15,832 nt of DNA, taken from NCBI GenBank assembly GCA_902492275.1, contig CABUKW010000058.1, positions 1 to 15,832 of the forward strand, written 5' to 3'. The notes below the pieces were generated by a model, which made no database searches, was not told where the DNA came from, and saw only the letters and a list, made by a program, of their open reading frames with translations. The stretch comes from an uncultured Peptococcaceae bacterium (GTDB lineage: Bacteria; Bacillota; Peptococcia; Peptococcales; Peptococcaceae). Positions 7,664-15,516 of this stretch are shown here, piece by piece. Each line of letters begins with the position of its first letter. Position 1 is the stretch's first letter. Made by a program: the position numbers and the translations under genes.

Positions 7664-7883
7664 TGCTGTAAAAACTCTCGGTTGTTTCACCTCTAAAAAC
7701 AAATCATCTGCGTATGCCAAAAACCTATTATCACTTCTCCCAAATGCACCTATAGGTAAGCAATACAGAAGCATTCAATTATGACCTTTATCCCATTAAA
7801 CGCTTGTCAAAGCAAGCATTCTTATCACGAGCGTTGCAGTTTTCTGTGATGCCCAACCCATCTATAATAAAACAAGCCATTTG

Positions 7884-8282
7884 TCAACTAAAACTAGCTG
7901 GATCACGGTATCCTAAAATTTGACCTCCATCTACGACCACACTTGTCCCATGTATATAGCTGGCTTCATCTGAACATAAAAATGACACAACTGCAGCAAC
8001 TTCTTCTGGTGTACCTGCTCTTCCTAAAGGAATTTTGCTCAATTTCATCTTTTCCATTTTTCCTTGCAGAACCGTCCCACTGATTGCCGTCCCACCAATC
8101 GTACCTGGATGAATCATATTTACTCTAATGTTACTGCCGGCCAGATCTACTGCAGCAGCTTTTGTCATTCCCACCACTGCACTTTTTGCTGCATTATAAG
8201 CAAAATTATTTTCAGTTGCCACATAAGCGCCACAAACAGATGACACATTTAAAATCGCGCACAATTCCTTCGTTTTTTTCAC
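7884..8282 (-). pseudogene. 5'-truncated short-chain dehydrogenase/reductase (C-terminal half only)
   Basis: About 132 residues remain of a protein family normally near 250 long. What is left is the SDR C-terminal half: the catalytic Ser strand AILNVSS, the catalytic YNAAK, then a NIRVNMIHPGTI segment, PLGRAGTPEEVA, and the closing SYIHGTSVVVDGGQ. The N-terminal Rossmann part with TGxxxGxG and NAG is absent, so NAD(P) cannot be bound in the normal way. Homology begins about 15 codons after the stop of the amidohydrolase gene at 8297, so a deletion probably joined the two. The rest of the frame has no stops, which suggests recent loss. A GTG at 8282 with AAAGG upstream could still start translation. 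It would have been the last gene of the 11401-7884 operon. Confidence 0.8.
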
Positions 8283-8296
8283 AAGGAAACCTTTTC

Positions 8297-9127
8297 TCAC
8301 AGACCTAAAAATCTTTCTACATTGCCAGCCATAATATTCGGCAAGACCTCTTCTTTTATGCCGCAATGCATATAATAATCTGCTGCAGCCTGAATATCAA
8401 AAATCGGATAGGCGGAGCCAAAGATAATCTGATTTTGCAGCATGGTATTTGCGGCTTTTCTATATAAATCGCCGCCCGGAATATCAAAACCATACATATC
8501 AGGCAACACATATACATTCGGATTAGCCACTGCCGTATGAATAATTTTCAGGACATGCGGATATGCCGCATGGGCAATCATCATTTTTAATTTAGGAAAT
8601 GTTTTTCCGATTTTCACAATCAAATCTGGATCATTATAGCTATAATCAGGCCCGATAAAACCGCCAAAGTTAAAATATAATGGAATCTGATTTTTTTCAC
8701 AGGCTTCATAAACAAAATAGAACTGTTCATCATCTGCGTATAATGGGCCCCGCCGGTTAAATCCCGGTTCTACTGCCACCCCACTGCAGGGACCGTTCAA
8801 AACATATCGCTCGATTTCTTCCATGCCAAGCGCTACGCCATCCTTTGGATCAATTTCTACAAAACCGAACAATTTATCGCTATATAAGCTGCAGACTTCT
8901 GCAATATCTGCATTTTCTACATTGTGTCCCCGTCGGCAGGAAACCAACGCCTTTGACACACCTGCCCGCTCCATATCTGCAAACAGTTCTTCCATTCCTG
9001 CAACCTTCGGCGGTCTTGCCATGTTAAACATTTTAGCCCAAGCATCCATAGCAGCTGGATCTTTAAAAATAGCCGCATTGGCAAAAGATTTATAAGGAAC
9101 GCGCACCCGCGCATCGATGATTTTCAT
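8297..9127 (-). CDS. Amidohydrolase-fold (Amidohydro_2-like) protein lacking the usual metal ligands
   Basis: A 276-residue soluble TIM-barrel protein related to ACMS decarboxylase, gamma-resorcylate decarboxylase and similar lactonases. Family landmarks are the N-terminal strand IIDARVRVPY, the AHxxYP strand (His 186), PNVYVLPDMYGF, and FGSAYP at about 236-241. The usual metal site is largely gone. HxH after the first strand is R7-V-R9, the next His strand reads YFNFGG (151-156), and GSD(Y/W)P is GSAYP. Only the His of AHAAYP remains. The ATG at 9127 follows GGGAG, 30 bases after the gene at 9158, and it is in the operon that starts with the transporter at 11401. A metal-free lactonase, decarboxylase or hydrolase is possible. 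Precedent: LigI, a family member reported to need no metal, although it keeps the ligands. The substrate is unknown. Confidence 0.85.
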   Translation of the reverse strand: MKIIDARVRVPYKSFANAAIFKDPAAMDAWAKMFNMARPPKVAGMEELFADMERAGVSKALVSCRRGHNVENADIAEVCSLYSDKLFGFVEIDPKDGVALGMEEIERYVLNGPCSGVAVEPGFNRRGPLYADDEQFYFVYEACEKNQIPLYFNFGGFIGPDYSYNDPDLIVKIGKTFPKLKMMIAHAAYPHVLKIIHTAVANPNVYVLPDMYGFDIPGGDLYRKAANTMLQNQIIFGSAYPIFDIQAAADYYMHCGIKEEVLPNIMAGNVERFLGL

Positions 9128-9157
9128 TTCACATAATCTCCCTTCCTGTTTTATGCA

Positions 9158-9973
9158 TTATTTTTCCAATTTTAATAATTTTGCCGCATTGTGATACAGC
9201 ACCTTCGGCAACGTTTCTTCACTCAAACCGTTTTTTTGATATTCTCCCACGGCCCGTTCCAATGAAAAACCTGGGTAGCAGGAGCCGAACAGAATACGAT
9301 CCTGCAGCACATTATTAGCCGCAATCACATAATCCTGATAGCCTGGATTAGTGGTAAAGCCATAGTAATCAATATCCAGATGCACATTAGGCCGCTGATA
9401 AGCCACATGGCAGATTTCTGTCACATAAGGCCACCCGCCGTGGGATAAAACCAACGTCATATCAGGAAACAGTTTGGCCACCCGGTCAATATAAATGGGA
9501 TTATAGTTTTCCAGCTTGTCGCAAAATAAACCGCCAAACGTTAAGGACACCAAAATCCCCTCTGCCTGACACTTTTCATAAATGGGCCACAGCATCTTAT
9601 CATCTGCCGGCATAGAATCTCTTAAAAAGAATTGTCCCGGTTCCATAATAATCCCATCTGCTTTTCCTTCTCCCACATATAAATCGATATCATCTAATGC
9701 CTGTTTCCCATCCCAGGGATCAATATGGGCTAATCCGGCAAACCGTCCAGGATACCGTTTCTTTAATTCGGCAATATCGTGATTGTCATTGCCGACACGC
9801 ATTGGCACAACGCCAACTTCTACACCAGCCCCATCCATTTCTTCTATCATCTTATCCATATTAAATTCCAACGCCGCTGCTGGCGCTGTCGGCCGCAGAT
9901 CTTCGTTATACAGATAGCTCTCCTTAAAACTCCGAAACGGTGGTCTTAATCTCCAGTCAATTACTTTTAACAT
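9158..9973 (-). CDS. Amidohydrolase-fold (Amidohydro_2-like) protein lacking the usual metal ligands
   Basis: A 271-residue paralogue of the 8297 protein, more divergent than the 14599 copy. The first strand reads VIDWRLRPPFRSF, so R8-L-R10 replaces HxH. The middle strand is LTFGG (144-148), the retained His is in SHGGWP (His 178), and the last-strand Asp is Cys in FGSCYP (229-234). The C-terminus ends YHNAAKLLKLEK, like the other copies. The ATG at 9973 has AAGGAGAG upstream and lies 27 bases after the transporter gene (10001), so the order permease, this gene, then 8297 forms one operon. Its coupling to the permease suggests it acts early on the imported compound, alone or as a hetero-oligomer with the next gene product. 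Cys 231 could be a nucleophile, but that is speculation. Confidence 0.85.
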   Translation of the reverse strand: MLKVIDWRLRPPFRSFKESYLYNEDLRPTAPAAALEFNMDKMIEEMDGAGVEVGVVPMRVGNDNHDIAELKKRYPGRFAGLAHIDPWDGKQALDDIDLYVGEGKADGIIMEPGQFFLRDSMPADDKMLWPIYEKCQAEGILVSLTFGGLFCDKLENYNPIYIDRVAKLFPDMTLVLSHGGWPYVTEICHVAYQRPNVHLDIDYYGFTTNPGYQDYVIAANNVLQDRILFGSCYPGFSLERAVGEYQKNGLSEETLPKVLYHNAAKLLKLEK

Positions 9974-10000
9974 AAAACTCTCTCCTTTTCTGATTTCTTA

Positions 10001-11401
10001 TTACATAACTCCAATCAGGCTCCAGTAAGGTGTACAGATAAAAACTGCCCAAAGGAATAAAATTATGCATTTTATTCCGAATATTTTGATCCAGTCTTTC
10101 ATGTAGCAGAAGCCTAAGGAGAAGTAAAGCAGATATCCTACGCTCTCATAAGGCAGCAGCAAAGAATCGCCTGCCGTTACCAACGTATATTGAATAAATA
10201 ACGGATTAAATCCCAAATCTGCTGCAAGCTGTGCCAATGGTTGTGTAAAAGCCCCATAAATCGCAAACGGTGTTAAAATGAAATTCAGAAGGAAGCCCAC
10301 AATATAGATAATCGCCGTCATAATCATATTGCCGCCAGCCATTTCTGTTACCCCAGATAAATAGGGCGTCAAAATATTGGAAACCAATTGACTAATTCCC
10401 AAATAGCTTGCCGTATTGCCAATGCCTAAAAAACACACAATCAAAAACAGCAAACTGTAATTCATCTTTTTCAAAGTCTCACCATCTGCCAAATTTATCC
10501 CTGGTAAGAAGAAAATCCATGGTACGAACAAGAAAGCCCATTCCGGCGCCAACTGATGAAAATTAAAGGTTACTAAATAAAGCAACATTCCGACAAAAAT
10601 TACGATCGTCACTTTTTCATCGCGACTGACTTTTCCCATCTCATGATATTTTTCAATAAACACATCTTTTGCCTGCAAGTCTACCTTCGGCATCAAAACA
10701 TACAACACGATTGCCGTAAATACAAATCCTGAAAAAATTGCTGGTAAATTATTGATCCATGCAGAGGTCCATGTAATCACAATACTCGGATCGGCTTCCA
10801 GTAAGCCGCTGGAAAAAAGCGCAACATTGGCCGGTGCATACATCCAGCCGTATTGACCTAAAACCGAAGTTCCAGCAATGGCGATTAAACCACAGGCTTC
10901 TTTTGATTTGCCCAATCCTAAGCCTTTAATAATCCCTGCTACAATTACTGCATATACAACCCAGGAATTACAGCTGGTAATCAAGGCACTGATCACACCG
11001 GCAATATAAATCCCCCAGCCTACGCCGCGGTACGAACCACCTGTTTTGATAATAACAAAGTAAGCAATCCGTTCCAGTAAACCAGTTTGATCCATAATCG
11101 CAGCCAACAATAAGGCGCCAAATACCATCATAGGCGTTGTGCCGGTCCATCCTCCATAAATGGTAGCCGCTGGCGCAACATGAAACGCAAGATAAAAAAT
11201 TGGTATTAAAACTGCTGGAACCATAGAGTCAAAAAAATCAAAGGCTAAAACTAAAATTCCCGCAAAAGTAATCACTAAAAATGTACGGATTTCACTGGTA
11301 AATACCTCATTTGTTGGAATAAGCAACAAAGAAGCTGGTAATATAACTGTTAATATCCACTTGATTACAGTTGCTCTGGACATCTTTTCAGTGGCAGACA
11401 T
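10001..11401 (-). CDS. SLC13/DASS-type anion permease (module 2)
   Basis: A 466-residue membrane protein with about 11-12 hydrophobic segments, homologous throughout to the permease at 6048. Shared features are the IPTNEVFTSEIRTFLV start, MVPAVLIPIFYL, and MVFGALLLAAIMDQTGLLERIAY. The first ligand hairpin reads ALITSCNSWVVYAVIV and the second NFILTPFAIYGAF, so the SNT signatures of characterised DASS carriers are replaced here too. I chose ATG 11401 because AAGGAAGTGG precedes it and the protein then matches the other permease in length. An in-frame ATG farther up (11509) would add an unrelated 36-residue hydrophilic head and leave the promoter inside the gene. It heads the operon with the 9158 and 8297 genes, and an operator-like palindrome sits upstream. 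Confidence 0.85.
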   Translation of the reverse strand: MSATEKMSRATVIKWILTVILPASLLLIPTNEVFTSEIRTFLVITFAGILVLAFDFFDSMVPAVLIPIFYLAFHVAPAATIYGGWTGTTPMMVFGALLLAAIMDQTGLLERIAYFVIIKTGGSYRGVGWGIYIAGVISALITSCNSWVVYAVIVAGIIKGLGLGKSKEACGLIAIAGTSVLGQYGWMYAPANVALFSSGLLEADPSIVITWTSAWINNLPAIFSGFVFTAIVLYVLMPKVDLQAKDVFIEKYHEMGKVSRDEKVTIVIFVGMLLYLVTFNFHQLAPEWAFLFVPWIFFLPGINLADGETLKKMNYSLLFLIVCFLGIGNTASYLGISQLVSNILTPYLSGVTEMAGGNMIMTAIIYIVGFLLNFILTPFAIYGAFTQPLAQLAADLGFNPLFIQYTLVTAGDSLLLPYESVGYLLYFSLGFCYMKDWIKIFGIKCIILFLWAVFICTPYWSLIGVM

Positions 11402-11504
11402 GATTTTCCACTTCCTTTGCATAAAATTTTTACGATCTGTTGCCACGTCCATCTTCACAATAAGCGGTGCACCTACATACATTGTTTTTCCGGAACCTGT
11501 TTCA

Positions 11505-11533
11505 AGCATAGCATGTCCGATTCATAGATTCAA
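11505..11533 (-). promoter_or_regulatory. Promoter of the module 2 permease operon
   Basis: On the minus strand, TTGAAT (11528-11533) and TATGCT (11505-11510) are 17 bases apart, and TGC just before the -10 makes an extended TGn motif. The start would be near 11498, with a leader of about 97 bases. Confidence 0.55.
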
Positions 11534-11539
11534 TCAAAG

Positions 11540-11559
11540 CTATTTTGATGTCAAAATAG
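11540..11559. promoter_or_regulatory. Operator-like palindrome CTATTTTGA-N2-TCAAAATAG
   Basis: Perfect 9-base arms are centred at 11549.5, about 50 bases upstream of the predicted start site and six bases from the -35 box. This is a typical activator position. It is also between the LysR gene's terminator and the permease, making the LysR protein at 11625-12542 the obvious candidate ligand. Confidence 0.55.
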
Positions 11560-11587
11560 TATGTATCAATAAAATTTTAACGCAAAT

Positions 11588-11617
11588 AAAAACGCAGATA
11601 TCATCACGATATCTGCG
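11588..11617 (-). terminator. Intrinsic terminator of the module 2 LysR gene
   Basis: CGCAGATATC (11593-11602) and GATATCTGCG (11608-11617) are perfect complements around a 5-base loop. On the minus strand the stem is followed by TTTTTATTT. It starts eight bases after the LysR stop at 11625. Confidence 0.85.
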
Positions 11618-11624
11618 GCTCTTT

Positions 11625-12542
11625 TTACAAATTAATCAGTTCCTCTGAAATTTTCTGCACATAATCCGGCGCATCTTTTTGATAAATACAAAAACAATTT
11701 AACGCAGGATGATGATGGATTGGAATCCCAACTACTTTGCCTGCATCAAGCATACCGTCCCGTAAAGCTTGCTGCAAAGCTCTTTTGATGATAGGTCCTA
11801 TTCCCAGGTTATTTCCAATCATTTTTCCCCATAAATTAATCGAGTTACAGTGGATATGTTTTACACGGCTCTCTATCGGCGCAAAGATTTCTCCAATCGC
11901 CATATCTTCTGTTTCTTCCTCTGTGCAGTGAATGACAGTCTGTCCAGCTAAAGATTCTATTGCAATTTCTCTTTCTTTTACCCAACTGCTATTTTTCGCT
12001 ACTGCTAAAACCATCTCATCGGTAAAGCACCGTCGCCATACAAGTATATTGCACAAATGCTCTAACAAGGCAACCACTTCCATCTGAAAATCCATGACCA
12101 AACCGATAACATTCTTATCATGTGCCGCTGCAACATTATCGATAATGCGTTCCGGTACAGTATGAATCACGTTGATGGATATACGGGGATAAGCAGTTAA
12201 ATAGCTTTCCATCCAACTGCTCAACAATACATTAAGAATCGGCGTGCAATAAATTAATAAATCTTTCTGCTCGCCAACCGTCTTTGCGTCCTGACGGATG
12301 TTCTGCAAGGTACTGCGGTAATCCTGTAAAATTCTTTCCGCACAGGCCAAAAGCTTTTCTCCCTGTTCTGTAAATGCTACACCCTTTGGCTTTCTGTCTA
12401 ATATAACAAAGCCTACTTCCTCTTCCATGTTTTTTATGCAGATACTCAAAGCCTGCGGCGTCATATGTAAATATTCACTGCTCACCCTCATATTTTTGTG
12501 CCGTGCAATTTCAAGCAAATATTCAAAATATTCCAGCTTCAT
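11625..12542 (-). CDS. LysR-family transcriptional regulator (module 2)
   Basis: A 305-residue LTTR. The N-terminal winged helix-turn-helix lies within residues 1-60 (FEYLLEIARHKNMRVSS, MTPQALSICIKNMEEEVGF) and is followed by the linker helix. The effector domain begins near residue 90 (KDLLIYCTPILNVLLSSW). The start is ATG 12542, fixed by GGAGGGGG six bases upstream. The longer frame to 12611 has no ribosome binding site and overlaps the promoter and the preceding terminator. The gene is bounded by terminators on both sides, so it is monocistronic. It lies between the reductase operon (12684-15832) and the permease operon (11401-7884), so it may control either or both. A LysR-box-like dyad over its own promoter suggests autoregulation. 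It is only distantly similar to the LysR at 2796. Confidence 0.9.
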   Translation of the reverse strand: MKLEYFEYLLEIARHKNMRVSSEYLHMTPQALSICIKNMEEEVGFVILDRKPKGVAFTEQGEKLLACAERILQDYRSTLQNIRQDAKTVGEQKDLLIYCTPILNVLLSSWMESYLTAYPRISINVIHTVPERIIDNVAAAHDKNVIGLVMDFQMEVVALLEHLCNILVWRRCFTDEMVLAVAKNSSWVKEREIAIESLAGQTVIHCTEEETEDMAIGEIFAPIESRVKHIHCNSINLWGKMIGNNLGIGPIIKRALQQALRDGMLDAGKVVGIPIHHHPALNCFCIYQKDAPDYVQKISEELINL

Positions 12543-12548
12543 ATTCGT

Positions 12549-12556
12549 CCCCCTCC
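12549..12556 (-). promoter_or_regulatory. Ribosome binding site fixing the LysR start
   Basis: GGAGGGGG on the minus strand lies six bases before ATG 12542, excluding the longer frame beginning at 12611. Confidence 0.8.
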
Positions 12557-12561
12557 ATACA

Positions 12562-12602
12562 ACATATTCAAGTATTATGTAATGAAAGCTCCTTAATATT
12601 AA
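12562..12602 (-). promoter_or_regulatory. Module 2 LysR promoter with LysR-box dyad
   Basis: On the minus strand, TTAATA (12597-12602) and CATAAT (12574-12579) are 17 bases apart. An ACATA-N9-TATGT dyad (12562-12580) overlaps the -10 box and contains T-N11-A (12565 and 12577), the usual LysR core. An alternative extended -10, TGATATACT, lies slightly upstream. Confidence 0.45.
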
Positions 12603-12611
12603 GTATATCAT

Positions 12612-12648
12612 AAAAAACCACTAACTACTACAAATAGTTAGTGGTTTT
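12612..12648 (-). terminator. Intrinsic terminator of the module 2 reductase operon
   Basis: Two perfect 14-base arms (12614-12627 and 12635-12648) flank a 7-base loop. On the minus strand the stem ends in a run of six T (12612-12617). It lies 35 bases after the reductase stop at 12684. Confidence 0.9.
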
Positions 12649-12683
12649 CATTTCAAAACGCAAAACAAATTCTATGATCTGAC

Positions 12684-14579
12684 TTATATCTGCAATGCTG
12701 TCACAAAGGCTTCCTGCATATTATGTTTTCCATCCTTCACACCATTGGCATCGCCGATTGCAATCACCTTGCAGTCACAGCCCTGCAGCTCCTGCAGTAA
12801 TGGCGCGTAAGATTTTGAACCGGTGGCAATTACAATGGTATCTACATGCTCTATTTTTCTTGGTTGTTTGTCTTGTTCGATATAGACTGCATCTTTGCCA
12901 ATCATCACCACGCTGGCATTTGTATAAATCGCCACTTTTGCTGCTTCTAAGCGCTCCAACAAAAATTTCCGAGGACGGGCAGAAGCATCCTCCGCAATCC
13001 CGCCGCGCATTTCTACAATTGTCACTTTGCTGCCATGCAAGGCCAGATGATCTGCTGTTTCCGCACCGACAGAGCCTCCGCCAATCACAACTACATTTGC
13101 ACCTGCATTCACACGCCCAGCTAAAATATCGCTGGCTAATACAACTGAGGTCTGCTGTACACCGGCAATCGGCGGTACAAAAGGTTTGCTGCCAGTAGCT
13201 ACCAATACCACATCTGGCTTTTCTGCTTCGACAAGTTCTTTGGTCAAGGCTGTTTGCAGTTGTACTGTGACACCCAGCTTTTGCAGTTCGCGCTGCTGCC
13301 ATGCCGCCAAGCTGCTGAAATCTGTTTTTCCCGGCGGCACACAAGCCAACAGCCACTGTCCGCCCAATTTATCGCCGCTTTCAAACAGTGTAACTTGATG
13401 ACCCCGTTTCGCCGCTACAATGGCAGCCTCGCAACCGGCAATTCCGCCGCCGACGATATATACCGTTTTAGGAACAGCTACTGGTGTCAGATCGTATTCA
13501 CTTTCATGACCAATCATCGGATTTACTAAACAGCCTTTGGTACAACCCTGCAAACAACCAATACAATAGTTGATGTCCTGATATTGTCCCGCTTCTGCTT
13601 TGTTCGGAAATTCTGGATCAGCCAGAGAAGCTCTGGCCATGGTAACCAAATCTGCTTTACCGGAACGCAATACTTCTTCCGCAATCAAAGGATCATTGAT
13701 ACGTCCTACACCGATAACCGGAATGGACAATACCTTCTTCATTTCCGCTGCATTGTTAATATAACGGGCTTTTGCCTCACAACTGGATGGAGAGACAACA
13801 TGATTAAAGTCGCCGCCCTGCGATACATGCAATAAATCAATCCCCGCTTCCTCCAACAGCATGGCAATAGCTTTTGCTTCCTCAATGGTAATGGCGCCAG
13901 GAACCCCTTCTTCGCAGGAAATCCGGTACTGAATCATAAAATCATTGCCTACTTTTTCTCGTACCCGTTTTACAATATCCACCGATAGCTTGGCCCTGCC
14001 AGCAATGCTGCCGCCGTAGGCGTCACAGCGTTTGTTGGAAAAGGGCGAATTAAAGGAATGCAGCAAATAGCCATGACCGCCGTGAATTTCCACGCCATCG
14101 AAGCCGGCTTTTTTGGCCCGCACAGCCGCATCTGCAAATTGCTCTACAATTTGTTCGATTTCCGGTACTGTCAATTCACGGCTTATCTCCCATGGTCCGC
14201 TGGCAAATTTCATAGCGGAGGGACCAACCGGTTCCAAGCCGGTGACTGCTGAGGAAATACGGCGTCCGGCATGATACAGCTGGCAGACAATTTTAGCGCC
14301 AGCGGCATGAATTCTATCTGTAAAAGCTTTATGGCTGGCGATTTGACTATCCGCATACAGGACAGGCAAATTGGCAAAGCCGCCTACACCTGGCGCAATG
14401 ACATAATTTTCTGGGATAATCAGTCCCCAACCGCCTTTTGCTTTTGCTTCATGATAGGCAATAAACGGCTCAGAGGCTAATCCGTCTGGTCCACATAATT
14501 CTGTCACCATCGCCGACACCACTGTGCGATTTGGAATTGTTACGTTTTTTATGGTAATTGGTTCAAATAGTTTTTTCAT
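12684..14579 (-). CDS. OYE-like NADH:flavin oxidoreductase / 2,4-dienoyl-CoA-reductase-type FMN/FAD/4Fe-4S enzyme (module 2)
   Basis: A 631-residue paralogue of the enzyme at 4049, colinear from the first residue (MKKLFEPITI). The FMN barrel has YHAGRR at 102-107, IHGGHGYLL at 165-173, SNKR and YGGS, and VGR...MARASLADP at 291-322. FAD motif GGGIAG is at about 377-382, with GGGSVGAE further on. The cluster cysteines are 339, 342, 346 and 350 (C-x2-C-x3-C-x3-C). The loop before the last Cys is nine residues shorter than in its paralogue, so cluster geometry may differ. The stretch around FadH His252 (SQGGDFNHVV) also differs from the other copy, suggesting another substrate. ATG 14579 lies 19 bases after the amidohydrolase-fold gene, with only a weak GGTG upstream, so coupling to that gene is likely. 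Confidence 0.92.
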   Translation of the reverse strand: MKKLFEPITIKNVTIPNRTVVSAMVTELCGPDGLASEPFIAYHEAKAKGGWGLIIPENYVIAPGVGGFANLPVLYADSQIASHKAFTDRIHAAGAKIVCQLYHAGRRISSAVTGLEPVGPSAMKFASGPWEISRELTVPEIEQIVEQFADAAVRAKKAGFDGVEIHGGHGYLLHSFNSPFSNKRCDAYGGSIAGRAKLSVDIVKRVREKVGNDFMIQYRISCEEGVPGAITIEEAKAIAMLLEEAGIDLLHVSQGGDFNHVVSPSSCEAKARYINNAAEMKKVLSIPVIGVGRINDPLIAEEVLRSGKADLVTMARASLADPEFPNKAEAGQYQDINYCIGCLQGCTKGCLVNPMIGHESEYDLTPVAVPKTVYIVGGGIAGCEAAIVAAKRGHQVTLFESGDKLGGQWLLACVPPGKTDFSSLAAWQQRELQKLGVTVQLQTALTKELVEAEKPDVVLVATGSKPFVPPIAGVQQTSVVLASDILAGRVNAGANVVVIGGGSVGAETADHLALHGSKVTIVEMRGGIAEDASARPRKFLLERLEAAKVAIYTNASVVMIGKDAVYIEQDKQPRKIEHVDTIVIATGSKSYAPLLQELQGCDCKVIAIGDANGVKDGKHNMQEAFVTALQI

Positions 14580-14598
14580 TATCACGCACCATCGCTTT

Positions 14599-15456
14599 CT
14601 ACCACTCTTTGGAATTGGTGCGTTCTTCAATCCCCAGGAAGGCGGCAGCATTTTTGTACATGACGTATTCTAAAGCGCTTTCCTTTAATCCGCAATGCAG
14701 ATAATATTCCACTGACTGTTTCATATCAAAGATAGGATAGGCAGAGCCATACAGCAGTTTTTCCCGAATGATAGTATTGCCACCGTCAATATAATCTCTG
14801 GAGCCAGGTACGCCAAACAAATACATATCCGGCGCCAGATACACATTAGGCTGATTCATGGCCATATGGCAGGCTTCCTGTACAAAAGGATAGCACCCAT
14901 GTGCCAATAAAATTCGTAAATTGGGAAATGCTTTGGCAACCTCTTCAATTAACATCGGATGGCAATAGGACTGGTCTGGACCAATAAAGCCGCCAAAGCT
15001 TAAATACAACGGCAGATTGTTATCTGCACATTTCTGATAGACAGCCCAGGCTCTTTTATCGTTGGCATACATGGGCTCAATCGGATTAAAGCCAAATTCC
15101 ATGCAAACGCCAGCGCAAGGTCCATGGATCACACGATCGTCAATTTCTTTTAGGGCAGCTTCTCCATGCAGCGGATTGATGTCAGGAAAGCAACGCAGCT
15201 TTTCTGGATAGGCGGCGGCCAATTCGGTAACATCATCTCCATTGGTTGGACCGCAGCTTAACCGGCCTGCCACTAAGGCAATACCGATATTGGCTTCTTC
15301 CATATCCTGAAACATCGAATCCATGGTTAAATCGGGATGATTTTCTGGATAGGATACCTCAAAACGGGAGGTCCAAGGCCGATTATGTTCTTTCTTGTAA
15401 ATTGCCTGCTCTAAATAGGTTTTATACGGAGGTCTGACACGGGAATCAATATACAT
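14599..15456 (-). CDS. Amidohydrolase-fold (Amidohydro_2-like) protein lacking the usual metal ligands
   Basis: A 285-residue protein that aligns nearly gap-free with the 8297 protein: both have the retained His at 186 and PDMY at about 209-212. The first strand MYIDSRVRPPY has R6-V-R8 instead of HxH. The middle strand is YLSFGGFIGPD, the retained His is in AHGCYP, and the last strand is YGSAYP with Ala for the metal-binding Asp. A charged tail (EERTNSKEW) follows the conserved KNAAAFLGI end. I chose ATG 15456, with AAAGG ten bases upstream, over GTG 15465, which sits too close to it. It lies 60 bases after another copy and 19 bases before the reductase, so product and substrate of the two enzymes are probably linked. 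Its exact reaction is unknown. Confidence 0.85.
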   Translation of the reverse strand: MYIDSRVRPPYKTYLEQAIYKKEHNRPWTSRFEVSYPENHPDLTMDSMFQDMEEANIGIALVAGRLSCGPTNGDDVTELAAAYPEKLRCFPDINPLHGEAALKEIDDRVIHGPCAGVCMEFGFNPIEPMYANDKRAWAVYQKCADNNLPLYLSFGGFIGPDQSYCHPMLIEEVAKAFPNLRILLAHGCYPFVQEACHMAMNQPNVYLAPDMYLFGVPGSRDYIDGGNTIIREKLLYGSAYPIFDMKQSVEYYLHCGLKESALEYVMYKNAAAFLGIEERTNSKEW

Positions 15457-15516
15457 TGTTAACACGCCTTTCTTTTTCCATCTATTTTTTAGTTGTTAAT
15501 TCTTTTTATATTTTGA

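Larger units (their letters stand above)
7443..7883. other. Regulatory intergenic region, no gene
   Basis: This stretch of 441 bases lies between the short-chain dehydrogenase remnant and the transporter. No frame has a ribosome binding site or recognisable protein. It holds a strong minus-strand promoter (7584-7612), a perfect 16-bp inverted repeat just upstream of it (7622-7663) and a 21-base dyad over the predicted start site (7559-7579). Only weak hairpins occur at 7800-7880, so no convincing terminator for the genes upstream is seen. Confidence 0.6.

Noticed and set aside
7575..7784. Plus-strand 69-codon open frame
   Set aside because: It has no ribosome binding site, crosses the promoter and the long inverted repeat, and has a low-complexity unrecognisable product.
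11402..11509. N-terminal extension of the module 2 permease from ATG 11509
   Set aside because: It has no counterpart in the paralogue, lacks a ribosome binding site, and starts within the predicted promoter; AAGGAAGTGG supports 11401.
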